A stretch of DNA of 64,000 nt, from positions 138,223-202,222 of the forward strand of contig MNCI01001885.1 of NCBI GenBank assembly GCA_015680685.1. The letters are read 5' to 3'. Source of the DNA: Gnetum montanum. Lineage: Eukaryota; Streptophyta; Gnetopsida; Gnetales; Gnetaceae. Below the pieces are notes generated by a model, which was not told the DNA's origin, ran no database searches, and saw only the letters and a list, made by a program, of their open reading frames with translations. This document shows positions 42,548 through 54,498 of this stretch, piece by piece. How positions within the stretch are numbered: position 1 is the stretch's first letter; each line of letters begins with the position of its first letter. A program made the position numbers and the translations under genes.

Positions 42548-43667
42548 TTTGAAGTAGGGTACTTAGAAAAATTGATGAATTTTTGAAATTCCTAACTCAA
42601 AAATGAAGGATTTGAAGTTGATGTAAAGGGTCCAAGGTAATATTGATCAGGACTGAAGGCACAAAAAGGATAATGGTGTAAAATTTGGCAATGGAAGTCA
42701 TGAAGAGTATGAGGAAAAAGGACATGTGTTGGTACATAGGAACATTTGAANGAGGTATGAATTCAATGCTATATAAGACACAAGTCACAAATACATGGAT
42801 AGCGAGATGAGGCAAATTGTAGAAGGGATTGCAAAGATTGGGACATGAGGTAACTGACTCAGGGCACAATGAATTCTCAGTGTAAGGCATGATTAATGTG
42901 TCATTAACCCGTTATTCAAAAATTAGGAGCAAGTCCATTGCTCTAATCAGTGACATCGCATTATTTTTTCCTATGATAGACAACAATAAGAGCATCATGA
43001 TGGCAAGGCATACGATCACTTGATGTTTTGTGCAAGGGAAGAGTGATTTTGCTTTGTGGCACTCTTCTTCTTTTTTCTCTCTCTCTCTTTTTTGAATGAA
43101 TGCTTAAGCTAGAGGAGCCGCCTACCTTCAGGCATGGGTGCATGTCTTTCTAGTGGGACCCCCTAGAATAGCATTGAGTTTCCTTGATTGAGTGCCTTTT
43201 GCTTACTTTTACTCCTATTTTTCATTAGATCTACAAGGATCTTAGTACAACCAAGTTGCATGATAACTCCTATAGATGTCACCAAAGAGAATCCACAAGT
43301 CCCCTTAATGTCATACCCTGGCCATTCCTACTTAGTCCATCCTTCTTCACTCTGGGTATAATAACACAAGGTTAATTTAAGTTTTAATGGTTAGGAATAT
43401 CATTGTACCCAGGATAGAACCTCTTATTAATGGAATGGGTAGGTGGATGTTATGGGCTTGCTATTCAAGTAATTAGTTACCTGAGACTTGATAGTAGAGA
43501 ACAACACCTCAACCAATGAGTCACATGAGTGCTTTATTCGTAGATGAGATTACTCATAAAAAGATAAAAAGATAGAAAGATAAAGTAATAAATTAAAAGG
43601 TAAAAAACTAGAAAATAAAAAATTGTAAAATTAAAGAAAAGGAAAACATTTATTAATTCTACTGTTG
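42548..43667 (-). other. Element B spacer
   Basis: No coding sequence. The stretch 43130-43340 ('GGCATGGGTGCATGTCTTTC' and onward) matches element A near 9610-9950 and C near 55430-55690. A CT-rich run lies at 43063-43092. Confidence 0.6.
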
Positions 43668-45671
43668 TTAGAATGGGGGATACCCCCCATAACTAAATGG
43701 TTGAGCATATTTAGAATTAATAAATGGAAGGTTGGGATCCTTACATGTTGGAAATATTGGAACCCAGTCATACTTACCCCATTGGGGTTCACACACTTGA
43801 TTAGAGTTGACATAGTGGGGCAAGTTATAAGATGTGGTTAATTTATAAGGAGTTGACCCACTATGGTACTTGTGATCGTAAAATGGTATGCAAGGATCAA
43901 CATGTCTCCCCATGTGGCTATATTCATTAGGTCGTATGGTTGTTGGAGTATTGAGTGGTGGCCCTGATACGGTAACATGAGGAATTGGGTTCAAAGAGGA
44001 AGATGCACCATAGTGTTGGGCTTGTGTTGGGTTGGAGGATACAGTGGTTTCAAAACTGTGTTGTCCCTTCTTAAAGTCATGTCTAAAGAAGGGATGCCTT
44101 TGATGTTGTAGAGGATTCTGATTGCTATTGAAAATAGAAGCACAAGTAATGTTCATGGGTTGATGCTGTGGTGCAAATCCTTCGAGCATAATTGGTGGTG
44201 ATGTAGAAGGAGGTGAAGAATGAGAATTTTGAAATTGAGGAGAAGTGTAAGGTACCCAAGGTGGTGGTCTTGTTGGTGAGGATACAGGTTGATAGTATTG
44301 AGGAGAATAATAATAATGTGACGAGATAGAGGATGTTGACCCAGTTGGGGAAATACGATGTTGAACTTGATAAGCACTTAGGTTCGAATGGTATGAAGGG
44401 TGTAACTAGTTTGGGGATGGACTCCCCCACGATTGGGATTGTTGCCACTATGATCAAACACCATATTTCTACACGAACTCTGGATGTAACATGCTTCCCC
44501 AATGCTCATGTAAATGTGACAAGATTGGGCATTGGCCCTTGGGGTGATCATACAGACAAATGTTACATTGATACATATGATTGGTAGTTAAGTTCTTATT
44601 CTCTTCAACCCTTCTTTTCGATTGTCTAAAGGTGTTTTGTCCTATTTCTTGGGTTGTCATAATTCTACCTCTAATAGCATTGGCATATTCTTCACATTTT
44701 TCATGCATCCATTCCATCATCTTATTGATCTATGCCTCAACTTCATCTAATGATTGTAGTATTGGCAAAGATGGTTTCACCTCCTTGCAATGAGTTGATT
44801 TCTCCTCCTCATAATCATGGGCCCTTGTTGATTTTTGGGCCCATTAAGATTTTTCAGCATTTTCCCATTTAGCCATTTCTTTTTCTTCTTTTGCTACCCG
44901 CTTGATAAGCTCTTGGAATTGATGGGTTCATAGTTCATATAGTTGACATCAAGCATACATCCCTAGGGTTTCCCTTGTTTCATTATGGAGCCCATCCATG
45001 ATATGGTACATTAGCATTTCCTTGGAGAACCCATGGTCTGGGTAGTTTTTTAATAGCACATAATATCTTCCTAAGGCCATGTCCAAGGGTTCATGTTGCT
45101 TTTGTTTCCATTCTTGGATTTGTCTCCTCAAGGCCGACACCTTGGCATAGGTTAGATATCGTTCAGTAAAGAGTTCTACCATTATTGGCCAACTATGGAT
45201 TGATTTTTGTTTTAACGATCTGTACCACACTTTTTCTTGGCCAACGAGTATCATAGGAAAGAGCTTAAGTTTTTGCCATCCATTATCAATGTTGTTCCAT
45301 GCACAGGCATCGTAGAAGGCTTGTAAATGTTGTTGTGGATCTAATTCATAGCCTCTTGAGAACTTGGTAAAGTTATTTAAGTCAAGCCTAGGTAGATGAC
45401 TTTCCTTGCGATGCCTGTGGGATATTTGAACAACCTCTTGTATATGCATTAGGATCTTAATGGCCAGCAAGGGTTCATCATCACTAAGTGGGTTGTGAGT
45501 TTGTGCATTGGGATGACATTGTCCTTGTTCATGTTGGCATTTATGCTCATAGGAGATCCCTACATCAAATTGGGTACTCCAAACTTCATCTTCATCATTA
45601 TATAATTCGTTGGTTCTCCAATGAATTGCCTTACTATTTAATGCATTATCATAGTCTTGTGAGAGAGACAT
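43668..45671 (-). pseudogene. Element B gag
   Basis: It starts 'MSLSQDYDNALNSKAIHW' and is open for 240 codons (45671-44949). The gag core has 'LPRLDLNNFTKFSRGYELDP', 'HLQAFYDACAWNNIDNGWQK', 'WPIMVELFTERYLTYAKV' and 'YHIMDGLHNETRETLGMYA'. The helix and zinc knuckle 'CNICLYDHPKGQC' (CX2CX3HX4C, near 44570-44530) follow in another frame. A Pro/His/Tyr-rich tail is open at 44189-43668. It lacks the 'FTFxLxQDxQLR' motif and the Ser/Arg/His-rich region of the other gags here. The gag-core part is among the better-preserved coding stretches in the window. Confidence 0.85.
43680..43694 (-). other. Element B internal polypurine-like tract
   Basis: On minus, AGTTATGGGGGGTAT lies at the end of gag, aligned with 10430-10445 in A and 56135-56148 in C. 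Confidence 0.45.
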
Positions 45672-45792
45672 CGTTGTAAATTTTTGTGTGATTTAATTGC
45701 AATTATTATTATTATTATTTTTGAAAGATATATCGTTAATACTTTGTTACAGCAAGCTTGTATGATGTAACTAATCTAAATAACTAATACCA

Positions 45793-45810
45793 TCCCTAAC
45801 AACGACGCCA
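45793..45810 (-). other. Element B primer-binding site
   Basis: On minus, TGGCGTCGTTGTTAGGGA lies one base inside the 5' LTR. It is a mutated tRNA-Asp-type site. Confidence 0.75.
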
Positions 45811-45811
45811 A

Positions 45812-46633
45812 TGATGAGTGGCGAGGTACCCCTACATTCAAACATATGAATACGAGCGTTTCACACAAGATCTGATTGAACTACGTAGATGGGCTAGTTG
45901 TGGTATCTAGATAGTTACTCGTTGATTGTAGTTCGTTGTCTTCCCACCTGGACTAGTATTTGCTTTGTCACATATGGTTTAGTCCAAAGTGAGGTGTATG
46001 ATGTAGTTTCTAACCTAGTGCTACTCTTTGAGGCAATGGACAATAGCTTTAACTAAGCTAAGAGGAAAAGGGAGAGAGAGTTAAGCTAATAGGAGATAGG
46101 GGGAGAGAATCTAAACTAGCCTAGGTGTGATGAGCATTCATTCCTTAATCATCCATACACATCTTAGGCCTCATGTATAACTACTACTGGGATTACCAAG
46201 CGCATGGCCCAAGTAAGCTATTGGGATACCAAGTAGTCACACTTAGATGCTCATGATCGAGTTGTACTCATTCTATGTTTAATGGAAATAACAATTAAGT
46301 AATTAAACTAAGTGAATGTAGCAATGATGAAGTAACCTCAATCTTTATTTCCAATCATGTGTGTGTCCAAGTACATCACACTCAAATAAAGGATGTTGTA
46401 CAATTACAATCATCACATTGCGGGCATGCATTGGGAGAAAGGGTTGAGAAAGACTAAAAATAAAAACTAACTTTTAACTAAAAACCTTGTTACTCCATCG
46501 TGCACCTAAGGTGTATTTATAGGCCTACACAGGAGCCACGATATTGCGTATATGATATCGTGAGCTAGTCTGCAATATCATGTACATGATATCGTAGGTG
46601 CGATATCGTGACCTAATGAATCATCATTCATCA
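45812..46633 (-). repeat. Element B 5' LTR with GATATC palindrome array
   Basis: In plus orientation it starts TGATGAGTGGCGAGG, ends CATCATTCATCA and is followed by AGGGC. The TATA box (CTATAAATAC on minus) is near 46514-46523. Five GATATC-type sites, some mutated, lie at about 46537-46610. The 3' copy has three, so the array changes in number. Confidence 0.9.
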
Positions 46634-46638
46634 AGGGC

Positions 46639-47767
46639 CAAACTACAAATGGTAGGAAAAAAATAGAAGTATGATAGGATAGATAATAGAAGCTTAGATC
46701 TAAAGTAAAATATAGATTTAAAGGATGGAATTGTACCTCTAGACGATTGGGTGGTGGATAGAAAAGCTGTAGACATGATTCAGAATCAATTTTGGGCTAA
46801 AATGGGGTTGTTTTGGCCAAGGTTCTTGTTATTGATGTAGGAGCTAAAAAATTCCAACTCTGGAAAGTAACATGGAAGTCTAAAGATTCTCTCATGGAAG
46901 TGACATAGAAGGTGTAGAAGGCATTGAAGGTGGTTGAGGAGCATGTAGGTGTTACAGTGGTGGTAGGTACTCATGCTCTCTATCTCTTGAAATCTAAATA
47001 GTACTCTCAAATCTCAAAAATTTGACCATGTCTCCAAAGATTCCTATTTTGCTTAATATCGAAAAATCCAACCATTCCACTAAAAGAACCAACCCAAAGA
47101 TTCCAATCCTAAGCTTGTGCTTCGAGCTTGTATTTATAGGCTCAAAGTTACCAAGTTTAATTTAGGGTTACTAAAACCAAACTTGGAATTTTAGCAAGTT
47201 GTCTAAAATTGACACAAGTTTGACCTTTGGCTTCAATGCCATGCATCATTTTTGCATTTGATGTTAATTCTTTGATATTTGATGTCAGTTAGCTCTTTAA
47301 TGTTCCACATTAATCTTTCTTTCAACATCGAATGTCATGTCATAATTACAAAAATTTTGATGTCGTGTTAATCATACTTAGAAAAATTTTGACACTAGAG
47401 CTCCAACAAATTCTAACTATTGTCAATTCCAACACTTAGAAAAATTTTGATGCTAGGGCTCCAACACTTAGAAAGATCTTCACCTGTGCCCACTTTGACA
47501 CTTTGAAAAATTTTGATGCTGGAGCTCCAACACTTAGAAAAATTTTGACCTATGCCAACCTCAACACTTAGGAAGTTTTTTAGACATCATAGAAAATTGA
47601 GTCTATAAGTTAGATTATGAATCCAAATGATTTCCAATGGTACCTTGGAGTTGAGAATGTGTCTTGTGATGATGTATTTAGGGGATTTCATGTTGAAATT
47701 CTCATGGAAGGAGGTTGAAAGCACACTTAGTTTCATTTCAAAGAGAAGTGAAAAAATGGGTATAACA
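46639..47767 (-). repeat. Element D 3' LTR, inner part with TATA box and U3 motif array
   Basis: It continues D after B. The TATA box (CCTATAAATA on minus) is at 47131-47140. Upstream in element terms, at 47376-47550, about five copies of an ACTTAGAAAAATTTTGA word recur. The end reads GGGTATAACA in plus. Homology from about 47148 to 47767 is shared with 61127-61966, including a word ending 'CTTGTGATGATGTATTT' near 47660. Confidence 0.7.
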
Positions 47768-47779
47768 TTACTTCCTCTT
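47768..47779 (-). other. Element D polypurine tract
   Basis: On minus, AAGAGGAAGTAA directly precedes the LTR start TGTTATACCC. This is the main evidence for the inner LTR limit and the minus orientation of D. Confidence 0.65.
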
Positions 47780-48686
47780 GATGGATGCTATTGAGGTGTC
47801 GAAGGAGGGTCCATCAAGAATAGATTAGATGTTGAATTAATGTACCTACAAAAGAAAAAGTAAGAAGAATGAAGTGGAAAAATGGGAGAATACTATAATA
47901 TTATCCATACACTAGTCACAAGGATAGTTCTATGACATAGAAAGCAGGCATGACTAAATCCTACACTCAAGATGGTTGAAAGGATGTCATTTATGATATT
48001 CACATCTTGTCCCACTCATGTCCTCAACACATCCTTAACAGAATAGAATAATTCATTCAATTCTCACTAAACATGATGATGAGAGAAAAGAAGATGATAT
48101 AGGAAAGGGAGTTAGAGGAAAAATTAAAAGGTAAAAGTGGAGAGATGAAAAATAGACTTGCAAAATTGAGAAAACAATAAAATTAGGGAAAGAGATGAGA
48201 GAAATCACCTATACATCTAAAATGAAATGCTACGATGCAAAAATGGGACATGGCTAAATCTCATGCTCTAATGATTGCTAATGCTTTATAGATTTGATTT
48301 CCTTCCTATGATACTCAAACTCAACACACCCTTACATGGAGTTAAAAATGACATAATACTCATCGCTCACTACATAAGATAGATTGTTGATTAATATCCT
48401 CACCATAGTGTGTTGTAGAAGAAAATTAGTAGAATGGGATATGAAGAGATTGGGAGAGATATATGAAACTTAATGAAGGAGGTAGAAGAAAAATAGAAAA
48501 AAATAGAGAGAAAAAGAAAAGAGAAGTGAGATAGAAAGAGGAAGCACAAACACAAAAAGTGTAATAAAATGTAGATGAGATAGAAAAAGAGTTAGAGTAA
48601 ACCTTATGGTTCTCACTCTTTTTCTTTTATTTTCTTTATTCTTCTTCATCTTCTTTTTTCTTTCTTTCTTTCTTTCTTTTTGAACC
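47780..48686 (-). other. Element D 3' untranslated region
   Basis: No ORF is recognised. Purine-rich plus-strand sequence at 48420-48600 is followed by a pyrimidine-rich run with about five CTTT repeats (48657-48680). It lies between integrase and the polypurine tract. Confidence 0.5.
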
Positions 48687-48905
48687 TCAAATGTAGTGTT
48701 GTTTAAGGTATGCCCTGTTCACTAGGTCCAAGTATTGATTTCCATTTGAATCAACTAAGCAGTATGCTTTGTTGCCAAGGCTCTTAATGAAAATGAAGGG
48801 GTCTTACCATTTCAGTGAGAACTTGGTCATCTCAGCATTAGGAAAATGCCTAAGGATAAGGCCACCTTCCTTGATGTCTTTGAGCCTAACATGCTTATCA
48901 TAACA
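48687..48905 (-). pseudogene. Element D integrase C-terminus
   Basis: One frame with a single stop reads 'CYDKHVRLKDIKEGGLILRH', 'TKFSLKW', stop, 'DPFIFIKSL', 'AYCLVDSNGNQYLDLVNRAY' and 'LKQHYI' before TGA (48687-48689). This matches the end of Tat/Ogre-type integrases (K-F-x-x-x-W-x-G-P-F ... N-x-x-x-L-K-x-Y-Y). The W-E-G-P position holds the stop. The rest of integrase is missing upstream at 48906. Confidence 0.75.
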
Positions 48906-50847
48906 CCCTTATCAATGACCTATAAAATATCCTATAAATAGCTAGTACTTATGCTACAAAATCCTAAGGATCTAGATTTAACCTTGATTTAGTAACTCAA
49001 AAGGAAGTAGTAAAATAGATAAAAATTATTAATTAGGAGTATAAATACAATATATCAATATAGAGTAGCAAAATTTTATAATACTCACATGTATAATTAA
49101 ATTAAATTTACTTAGAGAAAATTTGAGATTTACATAGCCACAAAAAGGATCTTATCCAAAAATTCCACTAGTTGCATCAAAAAATAATGTGTAAAATAAT
49201 GATCTCAATGACACTTGTTTCACCTCAATTGAACATCTAGAAATAAAGTTATTCACATTTTAAATTTACTAAATTAAATACTAAAATATTAATATATAAT
49301 ACCAAATAATATTAAATTTTTGCAACCTCACATAAATGAAAAATTCATATCTATCATACTTGATTATTTATTCATAAAAGTAGATACATGGCTCAAATAT
49401 CTAAGTATACAAGGTTTCTAGTTTGCAAAAATACAAAATATATAGAAATTATTTTTCAAGCGTAAAGGGTCCATCTTGTACAGAATTGATCCACCTTTTA
49501 TCCCATGTTCCTCTTCTAGTGTCTTCATGGCTATTCTAGGCTCTCTCCATTGAAATGCAAGAGGAATCAGAACTCCTAAAATAAGAAAGGTTATTTTATT
49601 TCCCTTTTCATGGAGCATAAAGTTTATGGGCCAAAATTCTTAGGCTACAAGCTAAATAGAGGTTTTCAATAAAATATTCAAAAATGTTTTCTAGTCCAAA
49701 AATGCCACAAATTTTCTAGAAATTCAAAAGAAATCTAAATATCCAAGGAAATTCAGAAATCCAAAAAAATGTATATTTTATTTAGGCATCTGCGAAGGCT
49801 AGGTCTTGGTTACCCTTACTACCAAAAATATATATTGATAGGTATTGGAATAATCTCACTACTATCATTGGATTATCCTTGTGATCTCAAACAAGTCACT
49901 CATGGCTAGGTCTTGGCAATAGCCTCACTACTAACATCCTCAATAGTCAAGGTACACGTATCATTAGAAGGATAGGTCTTGATTATGCCTCATTGCATAC
50001 CACTAGACTTAATTTCTTAGTGCCATGGTCCTAGCTAAATCCATAACCTCACATGAACTTATGAATCAAAATTCAAGGTAAGAAATCTATCAAACAACCC
50101 TTGTTTTCGTGGCATGGGTCCCATTAATGAATACTCCACTACTACATGCAAACAAGGACATCTAAAAGATTCACATCTTCTACTACAAATTGAGAAAAAT
50201 CGATCCCCACAAATATTATTATTTTATTTCAAAAATTCAAAAGGTGTTCAAATTGGCAAAAAAATTCTACAAAAGCTCAAATTCTATAAGATTCTTACAA
50301 AATCATGTTTATGTCATGAGAAGATTCCAAATATTCATAAAATATCTAGCAGCAAGTTGGCCATAATTTTTTCAATTTCCAAATTCACTAGAAGATAGAA
50401 AATGGTATGAGTAGATTTAAAATATTATTTTTTTAAGAAAAAACCCAAAATTATGAAAATCTAGTAGAATCTCAGCATATTAACTAAAATCATAGAAGAA
50501 TAATAGAAGACCAGGAAACATAGAGGAGAAATAGAAAAGTCATAGCAATTAGGGACAACCATGTGAAAGGAAAATATAATAAACTTCCTTACTTGTGTTG
50601 GTAGGGCTTCTATAATTTTCTTGTGTCTTCCTTTCCCACCCAATGCTCTCCATTGGTTTTCTCTTTGCTTATCCTATCACACCCATAACCCTTCTTCAAA
50701 CTATGACAAGATGCATTTAGGATAACTACCTATTTATAAGAGAAAGAATAGAAGAAAATAGGCTCAAATCAACTTCAAAATAAAGAAAAAATGGGGAAAA
50801 CATGTTTTAGAAAAACATGACAGGACACTATTTTATGAAAATTCTAG
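48906..50847. repeat. Unassigned block inside element D, possible solo LTR
   Basis: About 1.9 kb of AT-rich, gene-free sequence replaces the pol region of D. A TATA-like CTTATAAATAGG (minus) lies near 50730-50741. 'GGCTAGGTCTTGG' recurs near 49800 and 49905. A TATA box at one end of a long gene-free block suggests a solo LTR on minus, but I cannot fix both ends or a target duplication. Confidence 0.35.
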
Positions 50848-53571
50848 TTACAAACTATAAAACAAAAAAACAAGTGATGGGAAAATAAACAGCAAAGAGA
50901 GAAAACATCTTCTAGTGATGGACTTTAGTAACTCCTTCAATGTCAAATGATGTTTCTTTGAAGTGGAAATGAGCTCGAAGAGGGAAATGTTTGTCCCTTT
51001 TGACTTTATGGCAACAACAATGAGGGGCAAAGCCATGCCCCCAAAAGTTGGATTTTTGAAAGTTGGTGTAAGGGAGATAGCATCAAATGTGGTTGGTGGT
51101 GGTGAGATGACAATGGGAGTAGGGGGATTTGCATTTGATGCACCTTGGAATGAAACTTTCTTTTTGTTTGGCTTGTTAGCTAGTTCTTTCTCTTTCTCTT
51201 TGTTAGTGGTCACTACCTCCTTTTGGGCCCTTGTGAGTTTTTGACAGGTGAGGTGGGGGTAATGAGCAAAGGGGAGGTTCTTTTGACTTGGTTGGAGATG
51301 AAGGATGATATGGTGGATGCATAGTGTAGGGTAAGATAGAAGGATGATAAATAGGGTGAGTAGTTTTCAAATTCTATTCCTTGAAGAACATAGAGGATAA
51401 GAGAAAGTAGGCTAGGAAGGTGTAGGAACTTCATCATCATGAGGAGTCATATCTATGACTAATGAATCCCTTCATATGTTCTATGAAGGAGAAGCATTAC
51501 CATCATTCTAAGGAAGATTGATTATAAAAGGCTTCTTAGATCTTAATGGGGTAAAGTAAGAGGATGAGGGAGACTAGTAGTAAGAGGGATCCATTTATAT
51601 AACCAAGGGAGCTCATGGGCAACTTCCTTTGGGTTGCTAGTGAAAGGCTGCAATTCACCTTAAATGGGAATTCAAAGGATCCTAATAAATTTGCATGTGT
51701 TAGTTACTAGAATAGACAGAAGTATTGAACAAAATTGCTCCTTTTTCTACCAATGCCTAAACATCATCTTTAAGAGTGTTATAATCCTCTATATCATGGC
51801 TTGGCACTTCATGATAGTAGAAAAACATGTTGGGATTATGTCACTTAGGAACAAATGGCTCTCCTTCTACATGTTGGGAAGGATCAATGGCCAAGATTTA
51901 AAGCCTTTTGAATCAGGCTCTTGTTTATTCTGAAACTTGCTTAGGTGTTAGGTGTTCATCCTTTAGCAGTATGTTGTACAATTACATGTACATCATTGGA
52001 AATTTGTGGTACTTGGATTGGTCTTTTTGTAGCCTCCTTGATTATCCACTATCAAATGTGCTTTGTCCACTATCGTTAGACTTCATATTGGGACTTGCAT
52101 TCTTGTTTTCCTCATTTCTTCCACCACTTAATGATGACTTGTTGCAATTTGGTCCACCAAAGCGAATGTCTGACTAGTATTTTGAGTAGACTTATCTCTA
52201 CCTGCTACTTTACTTTGTTTTTGAATTTATCCCATTCTAGATTATTGTGTTGAATGACCACCTTCTCAATGTGTTTAGCAGAGGTGATTGCATCATGGAG
52301 GCTAAGTGGCCTGGGGTAGATCAACTTATCTTTAATGTAGTCATTAATAGCTCCTTGGAAAATGTCTAGAAGATGACCATCAAGTAGTTGATGTGAAAGC
52401 TTCATGGTCACTAATGTCCACCTAGAGATAAACTTGGAGATTGACTTGGTGTGGACCTATTTGACTATTAGGAACTTTTGCAAAGTACTACTCTTAGTGA
52501 TATTATACTTGAACCTTTCCACAAAGGTGATCAAGAGTTACTCCAAGAAGGTGATAGATCCATGGGAAAGAGTTCTATACCATTCAAGTGCTTTTCTAGC
52601 TAAGGATTTTGAAAAGCTTCTAAGGATGATGTGGGCATAATTAACTAGCAAGATGCATTCTTTGCAAAAGGTAATGACATGATTCATAAAATTAGATTAT
52701 TCATTATAATTCATAATATTTGTTAGTGAAATGCCTTTGGGAACTTAAGTGGAAGAAATCAAAGGACTGATGGAATCAATGAGGAGATTGGTAATGGAGA
52801 CTGTAAGACTACCCTCATGTAATGTTGTGGATCTTCATATTTAGTCTTCATTCACCTGAAGCCTAGACATGAGGTCTTGCAAAAAAATCATTAATTAAGG
52901 TGGAACACCAAAAATTGATGAAATAGTAGGATTACCCAAAATGGAATTATGAGAGAGCAAAAATGGTTATGTTATTATAGTGGCTAGTATAGGAATTTGA
53001 GATGCATTATACTAGGATACTTGCTACACAAGTAGAAGAAATGCAGTGACACTTGTGCTGATTAAGTTTGTGGCATATGTACTATTGGTTGAAAAGGGTT
53101 AAATGGTGGATTAACACTTTGTGCCAATGTTGAGAGAGAAGGATTGACTATAGTAATGTTAGGGAATAAATTGTAGACAAGAAGTAAGTTAATCACAAAT
53201 GACATTGCAGTAATGAAAGCAAGAGCAATGGGGGTAATGTTTTGTGGAACATGCATGGAAAATGGATTGTTAAAGTCGATAAGATTAATGTGTTATAAAC
53301 TAGGATCAAATACGTGGGTAGTGTGTTGATGAGAAAGGCTAGCAAGTAATGAAGTATGAGAATTTGCATTCTATTTACCATCAGAAATATTGACATCCCC
53401 ACTTTTGGTGTGTTGTTCATGGAGAGCTACAAATTTTGGCTGCTAATATTGTTGTTAGGAATTCCAATGTTGCTTTCCATGGCTTGTATTTTGTCCCTAG
53501 TAAAGCAAATACTCTTCTAGCATTGCTTGGTCTAACTGGGTGAGCTCAATGGTCTAGTTTGAATTGGGCAT
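50848..53571 (-). pseudogene. Element D gag and start of protease
   Basis: The ATG at 53569-53571 gives 'MPNSNXTIELTQLDQAMLEE' (X is a stop). The gag core includes 'MTMKLSHQLLDGHLLDIFQG' (52411 down), and 'YYHEVPSHDIEDYNTLKDDV' near 51833-51774 matches the Y-H-x-G-x-x-G-H-x-x-E-x-C-x-x-L-K zinc-like motif of Tat/Ogre gags. The open part 51213-50848 ends with 'ISLFELISTSKKHHLTLKEL', as upstream of protease in that group. Stops are common. Element C abuts the ATG. Confidence 0.7.
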
Positions 53572-54486
53572 TGATGAGTGGCGAGGTACCCCTACACTCA
53601 ACCATACGAAACGAGCGTAGCACACATGATCTGGTCGAACTCCGCAAACTAAATATCGAAGCGTCCCATGGAACACTTGGGGTTAATCATTTGTTGTCTT
53701 CCCAAACTTACTTGTTGTTGTCACGGTGTATGGTTAAGTAAGTCTGAGGTATATGATTTTTTTGGTCTTTTATGGTTTTTCTCCTATGCTATGAGGTGAA
53801 GGGTTGAGAAAGCTAACTAACTCTAACTAAGGACCTAAGTCTAAATTAACTAGCATCAGCATCTGTTGCCACTTACCGTACACACCCTGAACTATGCAAC
53901 TGTGGCTACCAAATGCTAATCGTTACTGGGATCACCACACGTAATGCACGTGCTCGAAGTGGTCGTACTAAGGCACTTAACTAGCCTAAACGTGATGAGC
54001 AGTCGATTCCTTGACTAGCCGTACACATCCGTGGATGCTCGTAATCAAGTCGTACTCATCCCGTATCTAGGAATTGAGGGTGAGAGAGACTAATCGCGAT
54101 GAGCAACCGATTCCTTGATTAGCCATACACATTGGTCAATGCTCGTAATCAAGTTGTACTCATGCCATGCTAATGCAAGTAATAAATAACAGGTAAGAAA
54201 TAGCATGTAATAAACCTATTGCATGCACTGCAAGGTTTATCCACAAAGCTCATCTTTATTGTCGTACACAACTTGCGTTCAGGTACAAAGTTGCTTGAAT
54301 AAAGATCCGTTCACTTGGGGACTCCTACTGCAGGCACATGGAAAATATTCTATCTCTGGAGTGATCAATCTGCTAGAGTTTCCCTACTTTAAGCCCAAGA
54401 TTGGAAATAAGGGGAGTGCCGCCTCTTATTTATAGATTTGGCGATGGATTGTGATATCAAGGTGGCTGCGATATCGCGTCTCATCA
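53572..54486 (-). repeat. Element C 3' LTR
   Basis: In plus orientation it starts TGATGAGTGGCGAGG and ends CGCGTCTCATCA. It has an internal partial duplication around 53990-54170, where 'GTGATGAGCAGTCGATTCC' and 'GCGATGAGCAACCGATTCC' begin similar stretches that the 5' copy lacks. TATA box near 54427-54435; two GATATC sites near 54453-54476. Confidence 0.88.
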
Positions 54487-54498
54487 TACCCCCATGAC
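54487..54498 (-). other. Element C polypurine tract
   Basis: On minus, GTCATGGGGGTA abuts the LTR start. A second copy of the same purine run lies on minus at about 54783-54797. Confidence 0.75.

Larger units (their letters stand above)
38187..46633 (-). mobile_element. Element B: non-autonomous gag plus third-ORF retrotransposon, no pol
   Basis: A minus-strand element of 8447 bp with two LTRs (38187-38980 and 45812-46633) and a perfect target duplication AGGGC (38182-38186 and 46634-46638). Inside are a primer site, gag (45671-43668), a purine-rich tract and spacer homologous to that of A, the third ORF (41975-39175) and a polypurine tract. No protease, RT, RNase H or integrase sequence is visible, though a 395-base gap (42153-42547) lies in the spacer. 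It would need enzymes from a relative such as A. Its gag N-terminus differs from that of A, C, E and H, so it is a separate lineage, not a recent deletion of A. Confidence 0.88.

Noticed and set aside
42130-42557. Two long ORFs across 42130-42557
   Set aside because: They consist almost entirely of unknown residues from the run of N; no coding evidence.
48655-48682. CTTT microsatellite as a functional signal
   Set aside because: It is a simple repeat beside a purine-rich region; the D polypurine tract lies elsewhere (47768-47779).
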